In this document: in pieces, positions 36,634 to 46,046 of the stretch | Numbering within the stretch: the first letter of the stretch is position 1 | Layout: each line of letters opens with the position of its first letter | NCBI RefSeq assembly: GCF_041929845.1 | Contig: NZ_JBHEEH010000013.1 | Coordinates: 4,957 to 68,956, forward strand | DNA: 64,000 bases | From: Paenochrobactrum pullorum | Lineage (GTDB): Bacteria; Pseudomonadota; Alphaproteobacteria; Rhizobiales; Rhizobiaceae | Reading direction: 5' to 3' | Position numbers and translations under genes: made by a program | Notes under the pieces: generated by a model | Told to the model about the DNA's origin: nothing | Seen by the model: the letters and a program-made list of their open reading frames with translations, nothing else | Database searches by the model: none

Positions 36634-37338
36634 CTAACTACTCATTTCATCCGGCACAAATTCGCGCATACAACCAAGCATGTGCAGAATATCGCCTAAT
36701 TCTTCTGCGCCATTCGCGATATGGGCAGCACCAGCCTTACGCAAAATCATTTCACGGTTCGGTCGCGGATCATTGAGATCAATAAAACCAATCGGCATCA
36801 TACCGGCCGCAATCGCAGCGCTAATCCCGTGCGGGCTATCATCAATCATGACGCTCGCTTCAGGCCGCACATCATGCAGCACGGCACAATGCAACAGCAG
36901 GTCCGGCGCAGGTTTTGGATTTTTAACACTATCGGCACCGTAAACATGGGGTGCCAGATTTTCCCATAATACGGTTCGCCCCAGACTTAATAAAAGGCGC
37001 TCATAGCGGCTGTTGGAGGCCACAGATTTTTTAACCTGAAGTGAACGCACCAAATCGGGCATGCCGGCCATCGGTTGCAGATCTTTTTCAAAAGCTTGAT
37101 AGATCGTTTCACGCCATGATGCGAAGACCGCATCGGTATTAGTCAATCCATATTCATCTTCGCAAATAAGGCGGATGTCGCGTTCGGATTTTCCGGTAAA
37201 GTGCAGATGCACATCCATCGGCGACAGATCAACACCGGCACGACGGAGTGCTTCGGACAAGGTTCTGCTCGACAAAATCTCGCTGTCAATCAAAACCCCG
37301 TCACAATCGAAAATAACAAGTTCAGGTTTATTCATCAT
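36634..37338 (-). CDS. HAD-superfamily phosphatase
   Basis: A 234-residue cytoplasmic phosphatase. Motif I is LVIFDCDGVLIDSE (DxDG), motif II is in KSVASNSRYERL, a lysine in KNPKPAPD and acidic pair in MIDDSPHGISAA. It resembles phosphoglycolate/beta-phosphoglucomutase-like enzymes. The start ATG overlaps the GDPD gene stop by four bases. In this operon it likely dephosphorylates the imported or released phospho-compound, for example glycerol phosphate. Confidence 0.82.
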   Translation of the reverse strand: MMNKPELVIFDCDGVLIDSEILSSRTLSEALRRAGVDLSPMDVHLHFTGKSERDIRLICEDEYGLTNTDAVFASWRETIYQAFEKDLQPMAGMPDLVRSLQVKKSVASNSRYERLLLSLGRTVLWENLAPHVYGADSVKNPKPAPDLLLHCAVLHDVRPEASVMIDDSPHGISAAIAAGMMPIGFIDLNDPRPNREMILRKAGAAHIANGAEELGDILHMLGCMREFVPDEMSS

Positions 37339-38075
37339 ACTGTTTTGCCGGAGCCTCTAACTGCAAGAGCCGTATCTGGGTTGTCGGTGGTTATCTGGCG
37401 TAGCCCACAATTCATCCATTTTTCAAGATCAGCTTGTTCATTGGGCACCCAAGCACCCAGACGCGATAACGGTGCGTCAGCAGTAATCTGGTCCCAATAT
37501 TTGCCCAAAAGTTGTTTTTCAACAGCAACAATGTCGGCAACCGCAAGGCGCGTTTTCAATCCTTCCACCACGCCTTCTGCTTCAGCGTCCGGCATATGGT
37601 AAGAATTTAATGTGCGAATATGTGGAGCAACAGCACGAATGATTTTCAACACATCAACGGAAAAACTGGTCAAATAAGCACGATCTGCCAGCCCAAACTT
37701 GTCAATTGCGGCCGCAGCCTTTGCTTCCAAACCTTGATAGGCTTGGCCTTTAGCGTCTTTTTTCAGTTCAATATGCAGCTCAAGCTTTGTTTCTGCGTAG
37801 ATTGCCAGCACTTCATCAAGGGTTGGAATAGTGTCAGTGCTGTTTTTCAAGCGGATTTGACGATGTTCGCCGTCTGATAATTCCGAAACTGGCCCTTGTG
37901 CTTCAGCGGTACGATCCAGCAAAGCATCATGCATCACCAACAATTCGCCGTCTTTGGTCAGATGCACATCAAATTCGACACCCTCGACATTCAAATCCAA
38001 CAGATTTCGAAATCCAGTCAGGGAGTTTTCTGCCCAGAGATTACGGGCGCCACGATGGCCGATAATAAAAGTCAT
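37335..38075 (-). CDS. ugpQ: Glycerophosphodiester phosphodiesterase (UgpQ-like)
   Basis: A 246-residue GDPD-family enzyme: IIGHRGARNLWAENSLTGF holds the catalytic His-Arg and metal Glu; GVEFDVHLTKDGELLVMHD gives the second metal site and second catalytic His. No signal peptide, so it acts in the cytoplasm, splitting glycerophosphodiesters to glycerol-3-phosphate and an alcohol, like E. coli UgpQ. Its presence in the operon is the best hint that the importer takes glycerophosphodiesters or glycerol-3-phosphate. Confidence 0.85.
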   Translation of the reverse strand: MTFIIGHRGARNLWAENSLTGFRNLLDLNVEGVEFDVHLTKDGELLVMHDALLDRTAEAQGPVSELSDGEHRQIRLKNSTDTIPTLDEVLAIYAETKLELHIELKKDAKGQAYQGLEAKAAAAIDKFGLADRAYLTSFSVDVLKIIRAVAPHIRTLNSYHMPDAEAEGVVEGLKTRLAVADIVAVEKQLLGKYWDQITADAPLSRLGAWVPNEQADLEKWMNCGLRQITTDNPDTALAVRGSGKTV

Positions 38076-38099
38076 TTATAGTTTTCCTATGAGAAAAGA

Positions 38100-39020
38100 T
38101 TATTTGCCAACATCCGTCACGCCTTTTGTCAGCCAGCGCTGCAAGAAGATAACCACAAGCGTCGGCGGCAGCATAACGAAGAAAGAAGCAGCCATGGCAA
38201 TGTTCCATGCCGGTGGCTCATCAGGCCCTGGCACGAGGCTACGCAACCCAAGCACAACGGTTTTCATATCCGGTGTGGTGGTGAACAATAGCGGCCATAA
38301 ATATTGGTTCCAGTTGCCGATAAAAAGCAGCACCACCAATGCAGTAATATTTGTCACCGATAGGGGCAGCAGAATATCGACGAAGAATTTCAGCGGTCCC
38401 GCATTGTCGATCTTTGCAGCCTCCAGTAATTCATCCGGCACTGTTAGAAAAAACTGGCGGAATAGAAATGTAGCGGAAGCAGAGGCAATCAACGGCAAGA
38501 TGAGCCCGCTATAACTATTGATCAAATTCCATTGCAGCCCAAGTTCCAGCCGATATCCGGTCGCCAATTCCACCAGCCAACTGATGCCCGTGACGTGGAA
38601 AAAATCACGCAATGGCCCGCCCACATCGGCAAGCGCCTCATAGGTCGGGATAATGCGCGCCTCAATCGGCAGCATCAGCGAGATAAAAATGATCCAGAAC
38701 ATTGTCATGCGGAAAGGAAAGCGGAAATAAGTGATGGCAAAAGCTGCCATCAGCGAAACCGTCACCTTGCCGACAACAATCAGCGTCGTGGTGATGATGG
38801 AATTGATGTAGAGCTGCGAAAAATCAACCGTTGTCCATGCCGTTACCATATTATTCCAAAACTCACTTTCCGGTAGCAACGGAAAGGGCATTTGTTGCAA
38901 TCTGGCAAAATCAAGCGAACCGGCGACAAAAGCCATATAAAGTGGCAGGCAGACAATCACCGCTCCGATCAGCAAGATTGTGTGACAAAAGAAGGTCAGA
39001 ATGGGTGAGCGTTCAACCAT
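38100..39020 (-). CDS. ugpE: Ugp-type ABC transporter permease (UgpE-like)
   Basis: A 306-residue inner-membrane permease with six helices and the EAA loop DELLEAAKIDNAGPLKFFVD. It is slightly longer than E. coli UgpE, with an insertion around residues 120-150 between helices. Two bases separate it from the UgpA-type gene. Class CUT1, the second channel half. Confidence 0.88.
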   Translation of the reverse strand: MVERSPILTFFCHTILLIGAVIVCLPLYMAFVAGSLDFARLQQMPFPLLPESEFWNNMVTAWTTVDFSQLYINSIITTTLIVVGKVTVSLMAAFAITYFRFPFRMTMFWIIFISLMLPIEARIIPTYEALADVGGPLRDFFHVTGISWLVELATGYRLELGLQWNLINSYSGLILPLIASASATFLFRQFFLTVPDELLEAAKIDNAGPLKFFVDILLPLSVTNITALVVLLFIGNWNQYLWPLLFTTTPDMKTVVLGLRSLVPGPDEPPAWNIAMAASFFVMLPPTLVVIFLQRWLTKGVTDVGK

Positions 39021-39022
39021 GA

Positions 39023-40006
39023 TCAGCCCCCGTAGTTAACGCGGCGTTCAACCGCGCGAAACTGAAAAATTGTGAAAAGAATGGCAATACCCATCAGCAC
39101 AACCGATTGTGCGGCTGAGGTTCCCAGATCAAGCTGCACAAAACCATCCTGATAAACTTTATAAACAAGCGTACTGGTAGCAGCCGCAGGCCCACCACGC
39201 GTCATGGTGTCGATAAGGCCAAAGGTTTCAAACAGGCCGTAGATCAAATTCATGATCATCAAAAAGAAGAAGGTCGGCATGATCAGCGGCAAAGTCACTG
39301 TGAAAAATCTGCGCACAGGACGAGCACCATCAAGAGCCGCTGCTTCCATCAATGAATTGGGAACAGACAGAATGGCTGCGACCAGAAAAATATAATCGTA
39401 GCAAAGGTGGTTCCATACAGATGCCAGCACCACCAAAATTTGCGCATCCATTGGGCGCAAAGCCGGATTCCACGGCAGGCCGAGATCATGCAAGAAATGG
39501 GCGACAGGGCCAACATTGGCATTAAACATGAATGCAAAAATTGTACCGGACGCAACCGGCGCAATCGCATAGGGCAACAAAATAATGCGACGATAAACAG
39601 CACGGCCACGGATTACACGATCAGTCGCAAAAGCAAGCATTGCGGCAAGACCAAGCGTAATCACACTTTGCACAACGGTAAGCACAAGAGTGAGCATTGC
39701 GCTAAAGCGATATTCAGGGCTGGCAAAGAGACGAATAAAATTATTAAACCCTACAAAAATGACACTCATTCCGAACGGGTCTGTTTCGACAAAAGCCAGT
39801 GACAAAGCTTTATAAGCAGGGATGTAGAAGAAAAATAAAAGGATCAGCAATTGAGGTGCCAGCAGCAGAAAACCGGCACCATTTCGTTTATAATGCGCAA
39901 GTTTCAAACCGGTCAGCGACGGCGTCGTCAATTTCGTAAGCCAGCCCGAAAACTTAAATTTGCCCGCCTTTTGCTGGCGCAAAAAAGCGCCAGCAGATAT
40001 GGTCAT
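39023..40006 (-). CDS. ugpA: Ugp-type ABC transporter permease (UgpA-like)
   Basis: About 327 residues with six helices (FLLLAPQLLILLFFFYIPAY first) and the EAA loop LMEAAALDGARPVRRFF. The open frame runs upstream to 40228, but that part lies inside the binding-protein gene and reads as nonsense; ATG 40006 (MTISAGAFLRQQ), eight bases past the binding-protein stop, is the right start. It pairs with the UgpE-like gene. Confidence 0.88.
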   Translation of the reverse strand: MTISAGAFLRQQKAGKFKFSGWLTKLTTPSLTGLKLAHYKRNGAGFLLLAPQLLILLFFFYIPAYKALSLAFVETDPFGMSVIFVGFNNFIRLFASPEYRFSAMLTLVLTVVQSVITLGLAAMLAFATDRVIRGRAVYRRIILLPYAIAPVASGTIFAFMFNANVGPVAHFLHDLGLPWNPALRPMDAQILVVLASVWNHLCYDYIFLVAAILSVPNSLMEAAALDGARPVRRFFTVTLPLIMPTFFFLMIMNLIYGLFETFGLIDTMTRGGPAAATSTLVYKVYQDGFVQLDLGTSAAQSVVLMGIAILFTIFQFRAVERRVNYGG

Positions 40007-40013
40007 ACTATCA

Positions 40014-41339
40014 TTATTTACCGGCATTGATCCGCTCATACTGACGGAGAACTTCATTGCCGCGTTTGACGGACGAATCGAGTGCATCCTGCACGGATTT
40101 CTGACCTGTCCAAACTGCCTGCAATTCTTCCAGCATGATGGCACCGGTCTGGTTGTGATTACCAAAACGGAAACCTCGTGAGTTTTCATTTGGCGTGCCA
40201 CGTGAAAGCTGCTTGATAGCGATTTCACGGGTTGGATTTTTCTCGAAATAGTCTTCTGCTTTCAAAGCTTCATAAGCAGCTGTGGTAACGGGCACATAAC
40301 CGGTGGCCTTGCTCCACCAAACCTGTGTTTCAGGCTTAGCCACAAAGTCCAAGAATGCTGCGGCACCCGCCTGCTCTTCTTGAGATTTATTACCAAGCAC
40401 CCAAAGGGCTGCACCACCGATGGTAGAGTTTTGCGGCTCAACACCCTCTTCATAAGGTAGATAAGTCGCGTTCCATTTAAAATCGGCCGAAGATTCAACA
40501 CTTGAGTGGCTCGCAGTCGAGTTGATCAAAGTTGCACAGGTACCAGAGGTAAACATTTGCGCCGGGTTCAAGCCCTCACCCGCTACATGCAAAATACCAT
40601 CATCAATCCAGCGTTTCAGACGTTCTGTCTGCTGCACAACTGACGTTTTATTGTAAACAAATTCAGTATCAAGACCATCAAAACCATTGGACTTGGAGCC
40701 AAACGGCTGATTGTTGATGGCGGAATAATTTTCAAACAAACTCCAATGGTAATCAGCAGCCAATGCCATCGGGCACTGGGTGATGTTTTTTTCCTTCAAA
40801 ACGTAAAGGCGCTCATCAACCTCTTGCCATGTTTCTCCTGGGCCATCAAAACCAGCCTGTTTCAGCTGGTCTTCATTAAACCAGAAGATTGGCGTTGAAG
40901 AATTGAATGGCAATGCAGCCGGTTCACCATTCACCACATAGAAACTGGCGACTGGTTCAATAAATTCACCCCAATTGGTTTTATAACCCTGATCCGCCAT
41001 CAGCTTGTTGACCGGAATAATGGCTCCGGAGTTCAGCATGGTTAGAAAACCGCGCTCTGCCGCTTGCAAAATGGTCGGGTGTTGGCCTGCGCGATATGCA
41101 GCAACCATCGCAGCCATTGTTTCTTCGTAATTTCCTTTATGGATACCGACAACTTCATACTTATCCTGCGAAGCGTTAAAATCAGCAATGAGCTCCTGTA
41201 CGGTTTCACTCAGTTTGCCGCTGATTGCATACCACCATTCAACCTTTATCCGATCTGCGGCAAAGCCCGGCATTGTCATTGCCAGCAGAACACTACCTGC
41301 CGCTGTACTGGTCAGGATTTTTTTAAAGAGCGACGTCAT
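40014..41339 (-). CDS. ugpB: Ugp-type ABC transporter substrate-binding protein (UgpB-like)
   Basis: A 441-residue periplasmic protein with signal peptide (SVLLAMTMPGFAADR). The mature start IKVEWWYAISGKLSETVQEL closely follows UgpB, which binds glycerol-3-phosphate and glycerophosphocholine. Further UgpB-like segments are LPFNSSTPIFWFNEDQLKQA and STIGGAALWVLGNKS. It is the first gene of the operon, 133 bases from a divergent SorC-family regulator rather than under an obvious Pho box. Confidence 0.88.
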   Translation of the reverse strand: MTSLFKKILTSTAAGSVLLAMTMPGFAADRIKVEWWYAISGKLSETVQELIADFNASQDKYEVVGIHKGNYEETMAAMVAAYRAGQHPTILQAAERGFLTMLNSGAIIPVNKLMADQGYKTNWGEFIEPVASFYVVNGEPAALPFNSSTPIFWFNEDQLKQAGFDGPGETWQEVDERLYVLKEKNITQCPMALAADYHWSLFENYSAINNQPFGSKSNGFDGLDTEFVYNKTSVVQQTERLKRWIDDGILHVAGEGLNPAQMFTSGTCATLINSTASHSSVESSADFKWNATYLPYEEGVEPQNSTIGGAALWVLGNKSQEEQAGAAAFLDFVAKPETQVWWSKATGYVPVTTAAYEALKAEDYFEKNPTREIAIKQLSRGTPNENSRGFRFGNHNQTGAIMLEELQAVWTGQKSVQDALDSSVKRGNEVLRQYERINAGK

Positions 41340-41436
41340 ATTTGATCCTTAAGACGCATGATTGTATGAGCTGTAAAACGGTTATCATCAGAAGAATCGT
41401 GCCACAGCGATGATGCATGACGATTAACGCACATAT

Positions 41437-41461
41437 GTTACACTCAAATGACAAATGTAAC
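41437..41461. promoter_or_regulatory. Inverted repeat, candidate SorC-family operator
   Basis: GTTACA (41437-41442) and TGTAAC (41456-41461) form an inverted repeat with a 13-base spacer in the divergent region, 11 bases ahead of the regulator start codon. Good place for autoregulation and for control of the Ugp-type operon. Confidence 0.5.
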
Positions 41462-41472
41462 TTAAGGAAAAT

Positions 41473-42417
41473 ATGATGGAGCAAAATGACCTGATTGTGC
41501 GAGCATCGTGGCTCTATCATGTAGAAGGTTTAACCCAAGCGCAGATTGCCGACCGCCTTCATTTAACGCGACGACGGGTCAATGAAATGCTGGCACAAGC
41601 GCATCGTGATGGTGTGGTCAAGGTATCTTTCAATAGTAAGCTGGCCGATTGCGTGGCATTGGAGGCAGAGCTTTGCCAGCGGTTTGGCCTTGAAGATGCA
41701 ATCGTCGTGCCAACACCGGAAGATGCTTCACAGATCCATAAAATCATGGGGCGGGCTGTTGCAGCCTATCTTGAACGCTTCATTGCAGCGCATGATATTC
41801 GCTCTTTTGGTGTTGCTTGGGGCTCGACATTGCGTGAGACCATCCAGTTTATGACACCACAACCGCGTGCTGATATGGAAGTTCACTCCATGACCGGCGG
41901 TCTGACACAAGGCACTGAAATCAATACATTTGAAATCGTGCGTGGTTTTGCTCAAATTTTCTCGGCCAAGTGCCGTTATTTTGTGGCACCAATTTATGCG
42001 GAGTCACCTGAATCACGTGATGCAATCATTTCGCAAACCGTCTTCCGCCGTACCTATGAAACGATCTGTAATGTTGATCTGGCTTATTTCAGTGTTGGCG
42101 ATGCCTCCAACCGTTCATTACAAGTACGCTATGGTCTGCCGGAAGGGATAGATATTGAAGAATTGCAAGAACATGGCGCCGTTGGTGATCTGGCAGGGCG
42201 CTTTTTGAATGCTGAAGGCAAGCAGCTTGACCATACGATTAACCGACAGGTTCTGGCACCGGAATTGACTAGCTTGAAAACAATCCGCCACCGGCTGATT
42301 GTCGGTGGCGGAGCACATAAAGTGCCTATTGTTACAGCTGTTTTACGCGGCAGCTATCCAACAATTTTGGCTATTGATGCCGAAAGTGCAAAGTCCATTC
42401 TTGCTCAAGAAAACTGA
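41473..42417 (+). CDS. SorC/DeoR-type sugar-binding transcriptional regulator
   Basis: A 314-residue regulator. N-terminal helix-turn-helix: LTQAQIADRLHLTRRRVNEM. The remainder is the SorC effector-binding domain (SFGVAWGSTLRETIQF, VGDLAGRFLNAEG, ending RGSYPTILAIDAESAKSIL) that binds phosphorylated sugars or polyols. It is divergent from the Ugp-type operon and so its probable regulator. AAGGAAAAT precedes tandem ATG codons at 41473/41476. Confidence 0.9.
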   Translation: MMEQNDLIVRASWLYHVEGLTQAQIADRLHLTRRRVNEMLAQAHRDGVVKVSFNSKLADCVALEAELCQRFGLEDAIVVPTPEDASQIHKIMGRAVAAYLERFIAAHDIRSFGVAWGSTLRETIQFMTPQPRADMEVHSMTGGLTQGTEINTFEIVRGFAQIFSAKCRYFVAPIYAESPESRDAIISQTVFRRTYETICNVDLAYFSVGDASNRSLQVRYGLPEGIDIEELQEHGAVGDLAGRFLNAEGKQLDHTINRQVLAPELTSLKTIRHRLIVGGGAHKVPIVTAVLRGSYPTILAIDAESAKSILAQEN

Positions 42418-42418
42418 C

Positions 42419-42445
42419 GGCTGGAAGCTTTCTCAACTCCCAGCC
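42419..42445. terminator. Hairpin between convergent genes
   Basis: GGCTGG (42419-42424) can pair with CCAGCC (42440-42445) in the 47-base gap between the regulator and the aldehyde dehydrogenase gene. Short stem and no T run nearby, weak call. Confidence 0.35.
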
Positions 42446-42464
42446 AAGCTTGTTAAAGCAAAAT

Positions 42465-44003
42465 TTAAACTTCTGGCGAATAACCAAATGTAATTGCAGG
42501 ATTTTCTGCTGTTTCGACCCAAACACTTTTTGTCTGCGTATAGGCCAGCAAAGCATCGCGTCCGCTGGAACGGCCATAACCGCTACGGCCAAAACCACCA
42601 AAGGGCGACATCACCGAAATTGTTTTATAGCTGTTGATCCAGAAGGTTCCGGCGCGGATTTGACCTGCCACGCGATGGGCACGTGCAACATTTTGCGTCC
42701 AGACGGCACCCGCCAAACCATAAGCTGTGCTATTGGCAAGTTCTATGGCTTCAGCTTCATCGTCAAAAGGCATCACCGCCACAACAGGCCCGAAGACTTC
42801 TTCCTGCGCAATTGTCATTGATGGTTTAACCGCATCAAGAATAGTTGGCGCATAATAGAAGCCACCGGTTTTTTCCAAGCTTGCCGGCTTTAAACCACCT
42901 GCGGCCAGTTGCGCACCTTCTTTTACGCCTTCACGCACCATCTGATCAATTTTTTGCCATTGGCGTTCATTGTTGATAGGGCCGATATGCGAGTTCTGGT
43001 CATAAGGATCGCCCACCACAATGCGGTTGGCAGCATCAGCATAACGTTCCACGAATTGCTGATGGATTGAGCGATGGACGAGCAAACGTGATCCTGACAC
43101 ACATGACTGCCCTGCTCCGCTGAAAATAGCGGATTGCGCACCCAAAATCGCGCGATCCATCTGCGCGTCAGCAAAGACGATATTGGCCGATTTACCGCCC
43201 AGTTCCAGAATACATGGCACAACATTTTTAGCAGCTGTCGCAGCAATGGCTGAACCTGCCTGTGCCGAACCGACAAATACCACCAAAGACGTGCGCGGAT
43301 GCGAAACCATTGCCTGTCCGGCGGTTAAACCGGCCCCTGCAATCACATTGACGAGACCGCGCGGCGCCCCACCTTGCTCACATAGAAAACCCAAAATAAG
43401 CGTGCTTAGAGGCGTTAACTCGGATGGTTTGATGACCACCGCATTACCGGCGCAAATAGCCGGTGCAATTTGCCAGCCACCGGTAAAGAGCGGTGCGTTC
43501 CACGGTGTAATTTGTGCAACCACACCAATCGGTTCATGGCGTGTATAATTGAGATGAGAACTTGGCACCGGAATGACATCGCCATAAAGCTTGTCGCACC
43601 AGCCCGCATAATATTCAAACATTTCGGCAACACGCACGGCCTCGCCGCCAATATCACGGATCGGGCGTCCGGCAGAACGGCTTTCAATTTCTGCAATCAA
43701 TGGCGCATGTTCACGAATACGTCGTGCGATTTCATACATCACACGACCACGATGCGATGCAGTCAACTGCATCCACTCTACCTGAGCGCGTGCAGCTTCT
43801 GCCATTGCGGTATCGATTACGGACTGATCTGCATCTTTAAAACTGGCGAAGGTTTTTCCTGTTGCCGGATCAGTCAGCTTCAATTCAGCACCGGTGCCAG
43901 CGATAATGGTTCCGGCGATAAAACTACCGATTTCAGCTTGTGGGAAAAAGCTTTTAAAAATTTGTGAAATCCGCTCGGATTGATTATCCAAAATTTCTGT
44001 CAT
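42465..44003 (-). CDS. NAD(P)-dependent aldehyde dehydrogenase
   Basis: A 512-residue ALDH-superfamily enzyme. The catalytic cysteine is in GAGQSCVSGSRLLVH and the general-base glutamate in LELGGKSANIVFAD; ITPWNAPLFTGGWQIAPA is the conserved Asn region. GAAGGGAGAGAG precedes ATG 44003. It lies 14 bases downstream of the dehydrogenase gene, in a two-gene operon. The substrate is unknown; similar enzymes act on betaine aldehyde, gamma-aminobutyraldehyde or semialdehydes. Confidence 0.9.
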   Translation of the reverse strand: MTEILDNQSERISQIFKSFFPQAEIGSFIAGTIIAGTGAELKLTDPATGKTFASFKDADQSVIDTAMAEAARAQVEWMQLTASHRGRVMYEIARRIREHAPLIAEIESRSAGRPIRDIGGEAVRVAEMFEYYAGWCDKLYGDVIPVPSSHLNYTRHEPIGVVAQITPWNAPLFTGGWQIAPAICAGNAVVIKPSELTPLSTLILGFLCEQGGAPRGLVNVIAGAGLTAGQAMVSHPRTSLVVFVGSAQAGSAIAATAAKNVVPCILELGGKSANIVFADAQMDRAILGAQSAIFSGAGQSCVSGSRLLVHRSIHQQFVERYADAANRIVVGDPYDQNSHIGPINNERQWQKIDQMVREGVKEGAQLAAGGLKPASLEKTGGFYYAPTILDAVKPSMTIAQEEVFGPVVAVMPFDDEAEAIELANSTAYGLAGAVWTQNVARAHRVAGQIRAGTFWINSYKTISVMSPFGGFGRSGYGRSSGRDALLAYTQTKSVWVETAENPAITFGYSPEV

Positions 44004-44017
44004 AACTCTCTCCCTTC

Positions 44018-44908
44018 TTACTTTGCCGTATCGGACTGATAAGCACCCATACGGGTAAAATCATCGGTGTCTTTCAGGTGTTCTGAACACGCCCAAAGCT
44101 TGGCCACCATGGCAGTCAACGGATTTTCAACATTGTTTTTTTCAGCCAGAGCTTGCGCCAAACGCACATCTTTGCGCATCAACCCCATTGAAAAACCGCT
44201 ATCAAAGCGATCATTCATCACCCATGTCGGAAAATGAACTTCGCTGATCATGGATTTGCCGGAAGCTGCATTAATGACACGCAGTGCCGATTCAGGACTG
44301 ATGCCTGCAGCCAAAGCAATTTTAAGTCCTTCACCAGTGGTAATCATATGCGCGGCCGCCAACATATTATTGACAAGCTTGGCCACATTACCCGCACCAC
44401 TTGGCCCCACATGCAATGCTTTAGCCGAAAGCGCTTCAATGACAGGGCGAGCTAAGGCTAAATCTGCATCAGTGCCGCCAATCATCATGGTCAAAGCGCC
44501 ACTTGCAGCCCCTGCCGGTCCCCCACTGACAGGTGCATCCAAAAAGCCGTGCCCCATCTTATCGAGCTTACCCGCCAACTGGCGGCTAACATCAGGCTCC
44601 GAGGTCGAGGTATCTACGATAATTACACGGTTCTGACGCTCAGCGCCCAGCAGATGACCATAGTCATTGACGACATTTTCCACGTCACGCGCTGTTGGTA
44701 ATGAAAATACAAGAAAATCTGACTTTCTGAACAAATCGCTCAGATCTTTAATGGCAGTTACCCCTACTTTTGCTGATAATTCAAGACGTTCCGCTGAAAG
44801 ATCAAAGCCTAAAGTTTCAAAGCCTTTGGAGGCTAATGTCGCTGCCATCCCCAGCCCCATACTGCCCAGACCAACAACACCAACAATGATTTTGTTCTGC
44901 TCCGACAT
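44018..44908 (-). CDS. NAD(P)-dependent beta-hydroxyacid dehydrogenase (HIBADH-like)
   Basis: About 296 residues. Rossmann start VGVVGLGSMGLGMAATLASK, substrate motif DAPVSGGPAGAASG and the catalytic lysine in GNVAKLVNNMLA identify the 3-hydroxyisobutyrate/tartronate semialdehyde reductase family. ATG 44908 with AAAGGAACC upstream is the start; an extension to 44959 is possible in frame but lacks a ribosome site. The oxidised product could be the substrate of the adjacent aldehyde dehydrogenase. Confidence 0.88.
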   Translation of the reverse strand: MSEQNKIIVGVVGLGSMGLGMAATLASKGFETLGFDLSAERLELSAKVGVTAIKDLSDLFRKSDFLVFSLPTARDVENVVNDYGHLLGAERQNRVIIVDTSTSEPDVSRQLAGKLDKMGHGFLDAPVSGGPAGAASGALTMMIGGTDADLALARPVIEALSAKALHVGPSGAGNVAKLVNNMLAAAHMITTGEGLKIALAAGISPESALRVINAASGKSMISEVHFPTWVMNDRFDSGFSMGLMRKDVRLAQALAEKNNVENPLTAMVAKLWACSEHLKDTDDFTRMGAYQSDTAK

Positions 44909-45212
44909 AGTGGTTCCTTTCACCAAGACATGATGGTGAAGCCTGTCACTAACAAACACATCAGCATAGCCAGCCAGACAGCAACAAAGCGTTACATTTA
45001 CAGCAACACTTCAAGCGTTGCTGTTTAAGCAACGCAATGTTGTCAATGATGGGTCTGGTATAGAACTAAAATCCCATCATACTTGCATTTTACAAAAGGG
45101 GACGGGAGATCACTCTTATTACCCCTATAGTAATGTATGCGCCTATCACCGGAACGGAGGGGGATCTGTTGCCGGTTAACGACATAACGCATTGCATTTG
45201 AAGGAGGGCATC
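44909..45212. promoter_or_regulatory. Divergent intergenic region with repeated GCAAC/GTTGC motifs
   Basis: A 304-base region between the dehydrogenase operon and the DUF3100 operon. It carries two imperfect direct repeats (ACAGCAACA...AGCGTTAC from 44978 and ACAGCAACA...AGCGTTGC from 45000) and two overlapping inverted repeats: CAGCAAC 45001-45007 with GTTGCTG 45017-45023, and GCGTTGCT 45015-45022 with AGCAACGC 45028-45035. This looks like a multi-site operator, perhaps for the LysR regulator encoded at 47856. AAGGAGGG at 45201-45208 is the ribosome site of the next gene. Confidence 0.5.
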
Positions 45213-46031
45213 GTGAAGGGGCAAAATAATTTTAGTATGCACCATCTGTGGTTACATGGCTTGGTATTACTGATCATTCTGGTTTCAGAATTGATTGGCG
45301 TTCAACGTATCAATATCGGTATTGGAGCCGTTATTTTTCTGCCAATGCTTTATGCATTTGCATTGGCTATATTTTTGAACCCCAATATTCTGAAAGCGAC
45401 AGGAAAATTCATCAAGTCCGATTCAGTTAAACTTTCCGGCACCATGATCACCATAGCGATCATGCCGTTTATTGCAAAATTCGGCACCACTGTGGGCCCG
45501 CAGATCAAAGCCATTATCGCCGCGGGTCCGGCGCTTGTATTGCAGGAAATCGGTAATCTTGGCACTATTGTTGTAGCCTTTCCGATTGCAGTGTATTTAC
45601 TTCGTATGGGACGTGAAACCGTCGGCGCCGTCTACTCCATCGACCGTGAACCCAATCTGGCACTCATCGTTGATAAATATGGCCTGGACAGCCCTGAAGG
45701 GGCTGGCGTTATGGGTGTTTACGCAACCGGCACCCTGATCGGCACATTCATTTTTGCGATCATGCCACCAATGGTTCATGCACTCGGTATTTTTGATGTT
45801 CGTGCGCTGGCCATGTCTTGCGGTGTTGGTTCCGGCAGTATGCTGGCCGCCTGTACAGGCGGATTGGTGAGTGTTGTGCCTGAACAAAAAGACATCATCC
45901 TCGCTCTTGCTGCAGCAAGTAATATTCTCACCTATGCAACCGGACTTTATGTCGGCTTGTTTGTGGCTCTGCCACTCACTGAATGGCTGTTTAAAAAATG
46001 TCGGCCGGATTTATACCGGGAAGAGAATTAA
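45213..46031 (+). CDS. DUF3100 membrane protein, putative transporter subunit
   Basis: A 272-residue membrane protein with about eight helices (LHGLVLLIILVSELIGV first, LGTIVVAFPIAVYLL and GLYVGLFVALPLTEWLF later), matching DUF3100. Start is GTG 45213, directly after the strong AAGGAGGG; the frame's TTG 45192 would place that ribosome site inside the gene. It pairs with the 171-residue membrane protein after it and with an M20 amidohydrolase, as seen for permease pairs that bring in N-acyl or amide substrates. The transport role is inferred. Confidence 0.75.
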   Translation: MKGQNNFSMHHLWLHGLVLLIILVSELIGVQRINIGIGAVIFLPMLYAFALAIFLNPNILKATGKFIKSDSVKLSGTMITIAIMPFIAKFGTTVGPQIKAIIAAGPALVLQEIGNLGTIVVAFPIAVYLLRMGRETVGAVYSIDREPNLALIVDKYGLDSPEGAGVMGVYATGTLIGTFIFAIMPPMVHALGIFDVRALAMSCGVGSGSMLAACTGGLVSVVPEQKDIILALAAASNILTYATGLYVGLFVALPLTEWLFKKCRPDLYREEN

Positions 46032-46046
46032 GGGGGAGAAAAAATT

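Noticed and set aside
40007..40228. N-terminal extension of the UgpA-like permease
   Set aside because: It runs through the end of the binding-protein gene in another frame and does not resemble permease N-termini; ATG 40006 is sufficient.
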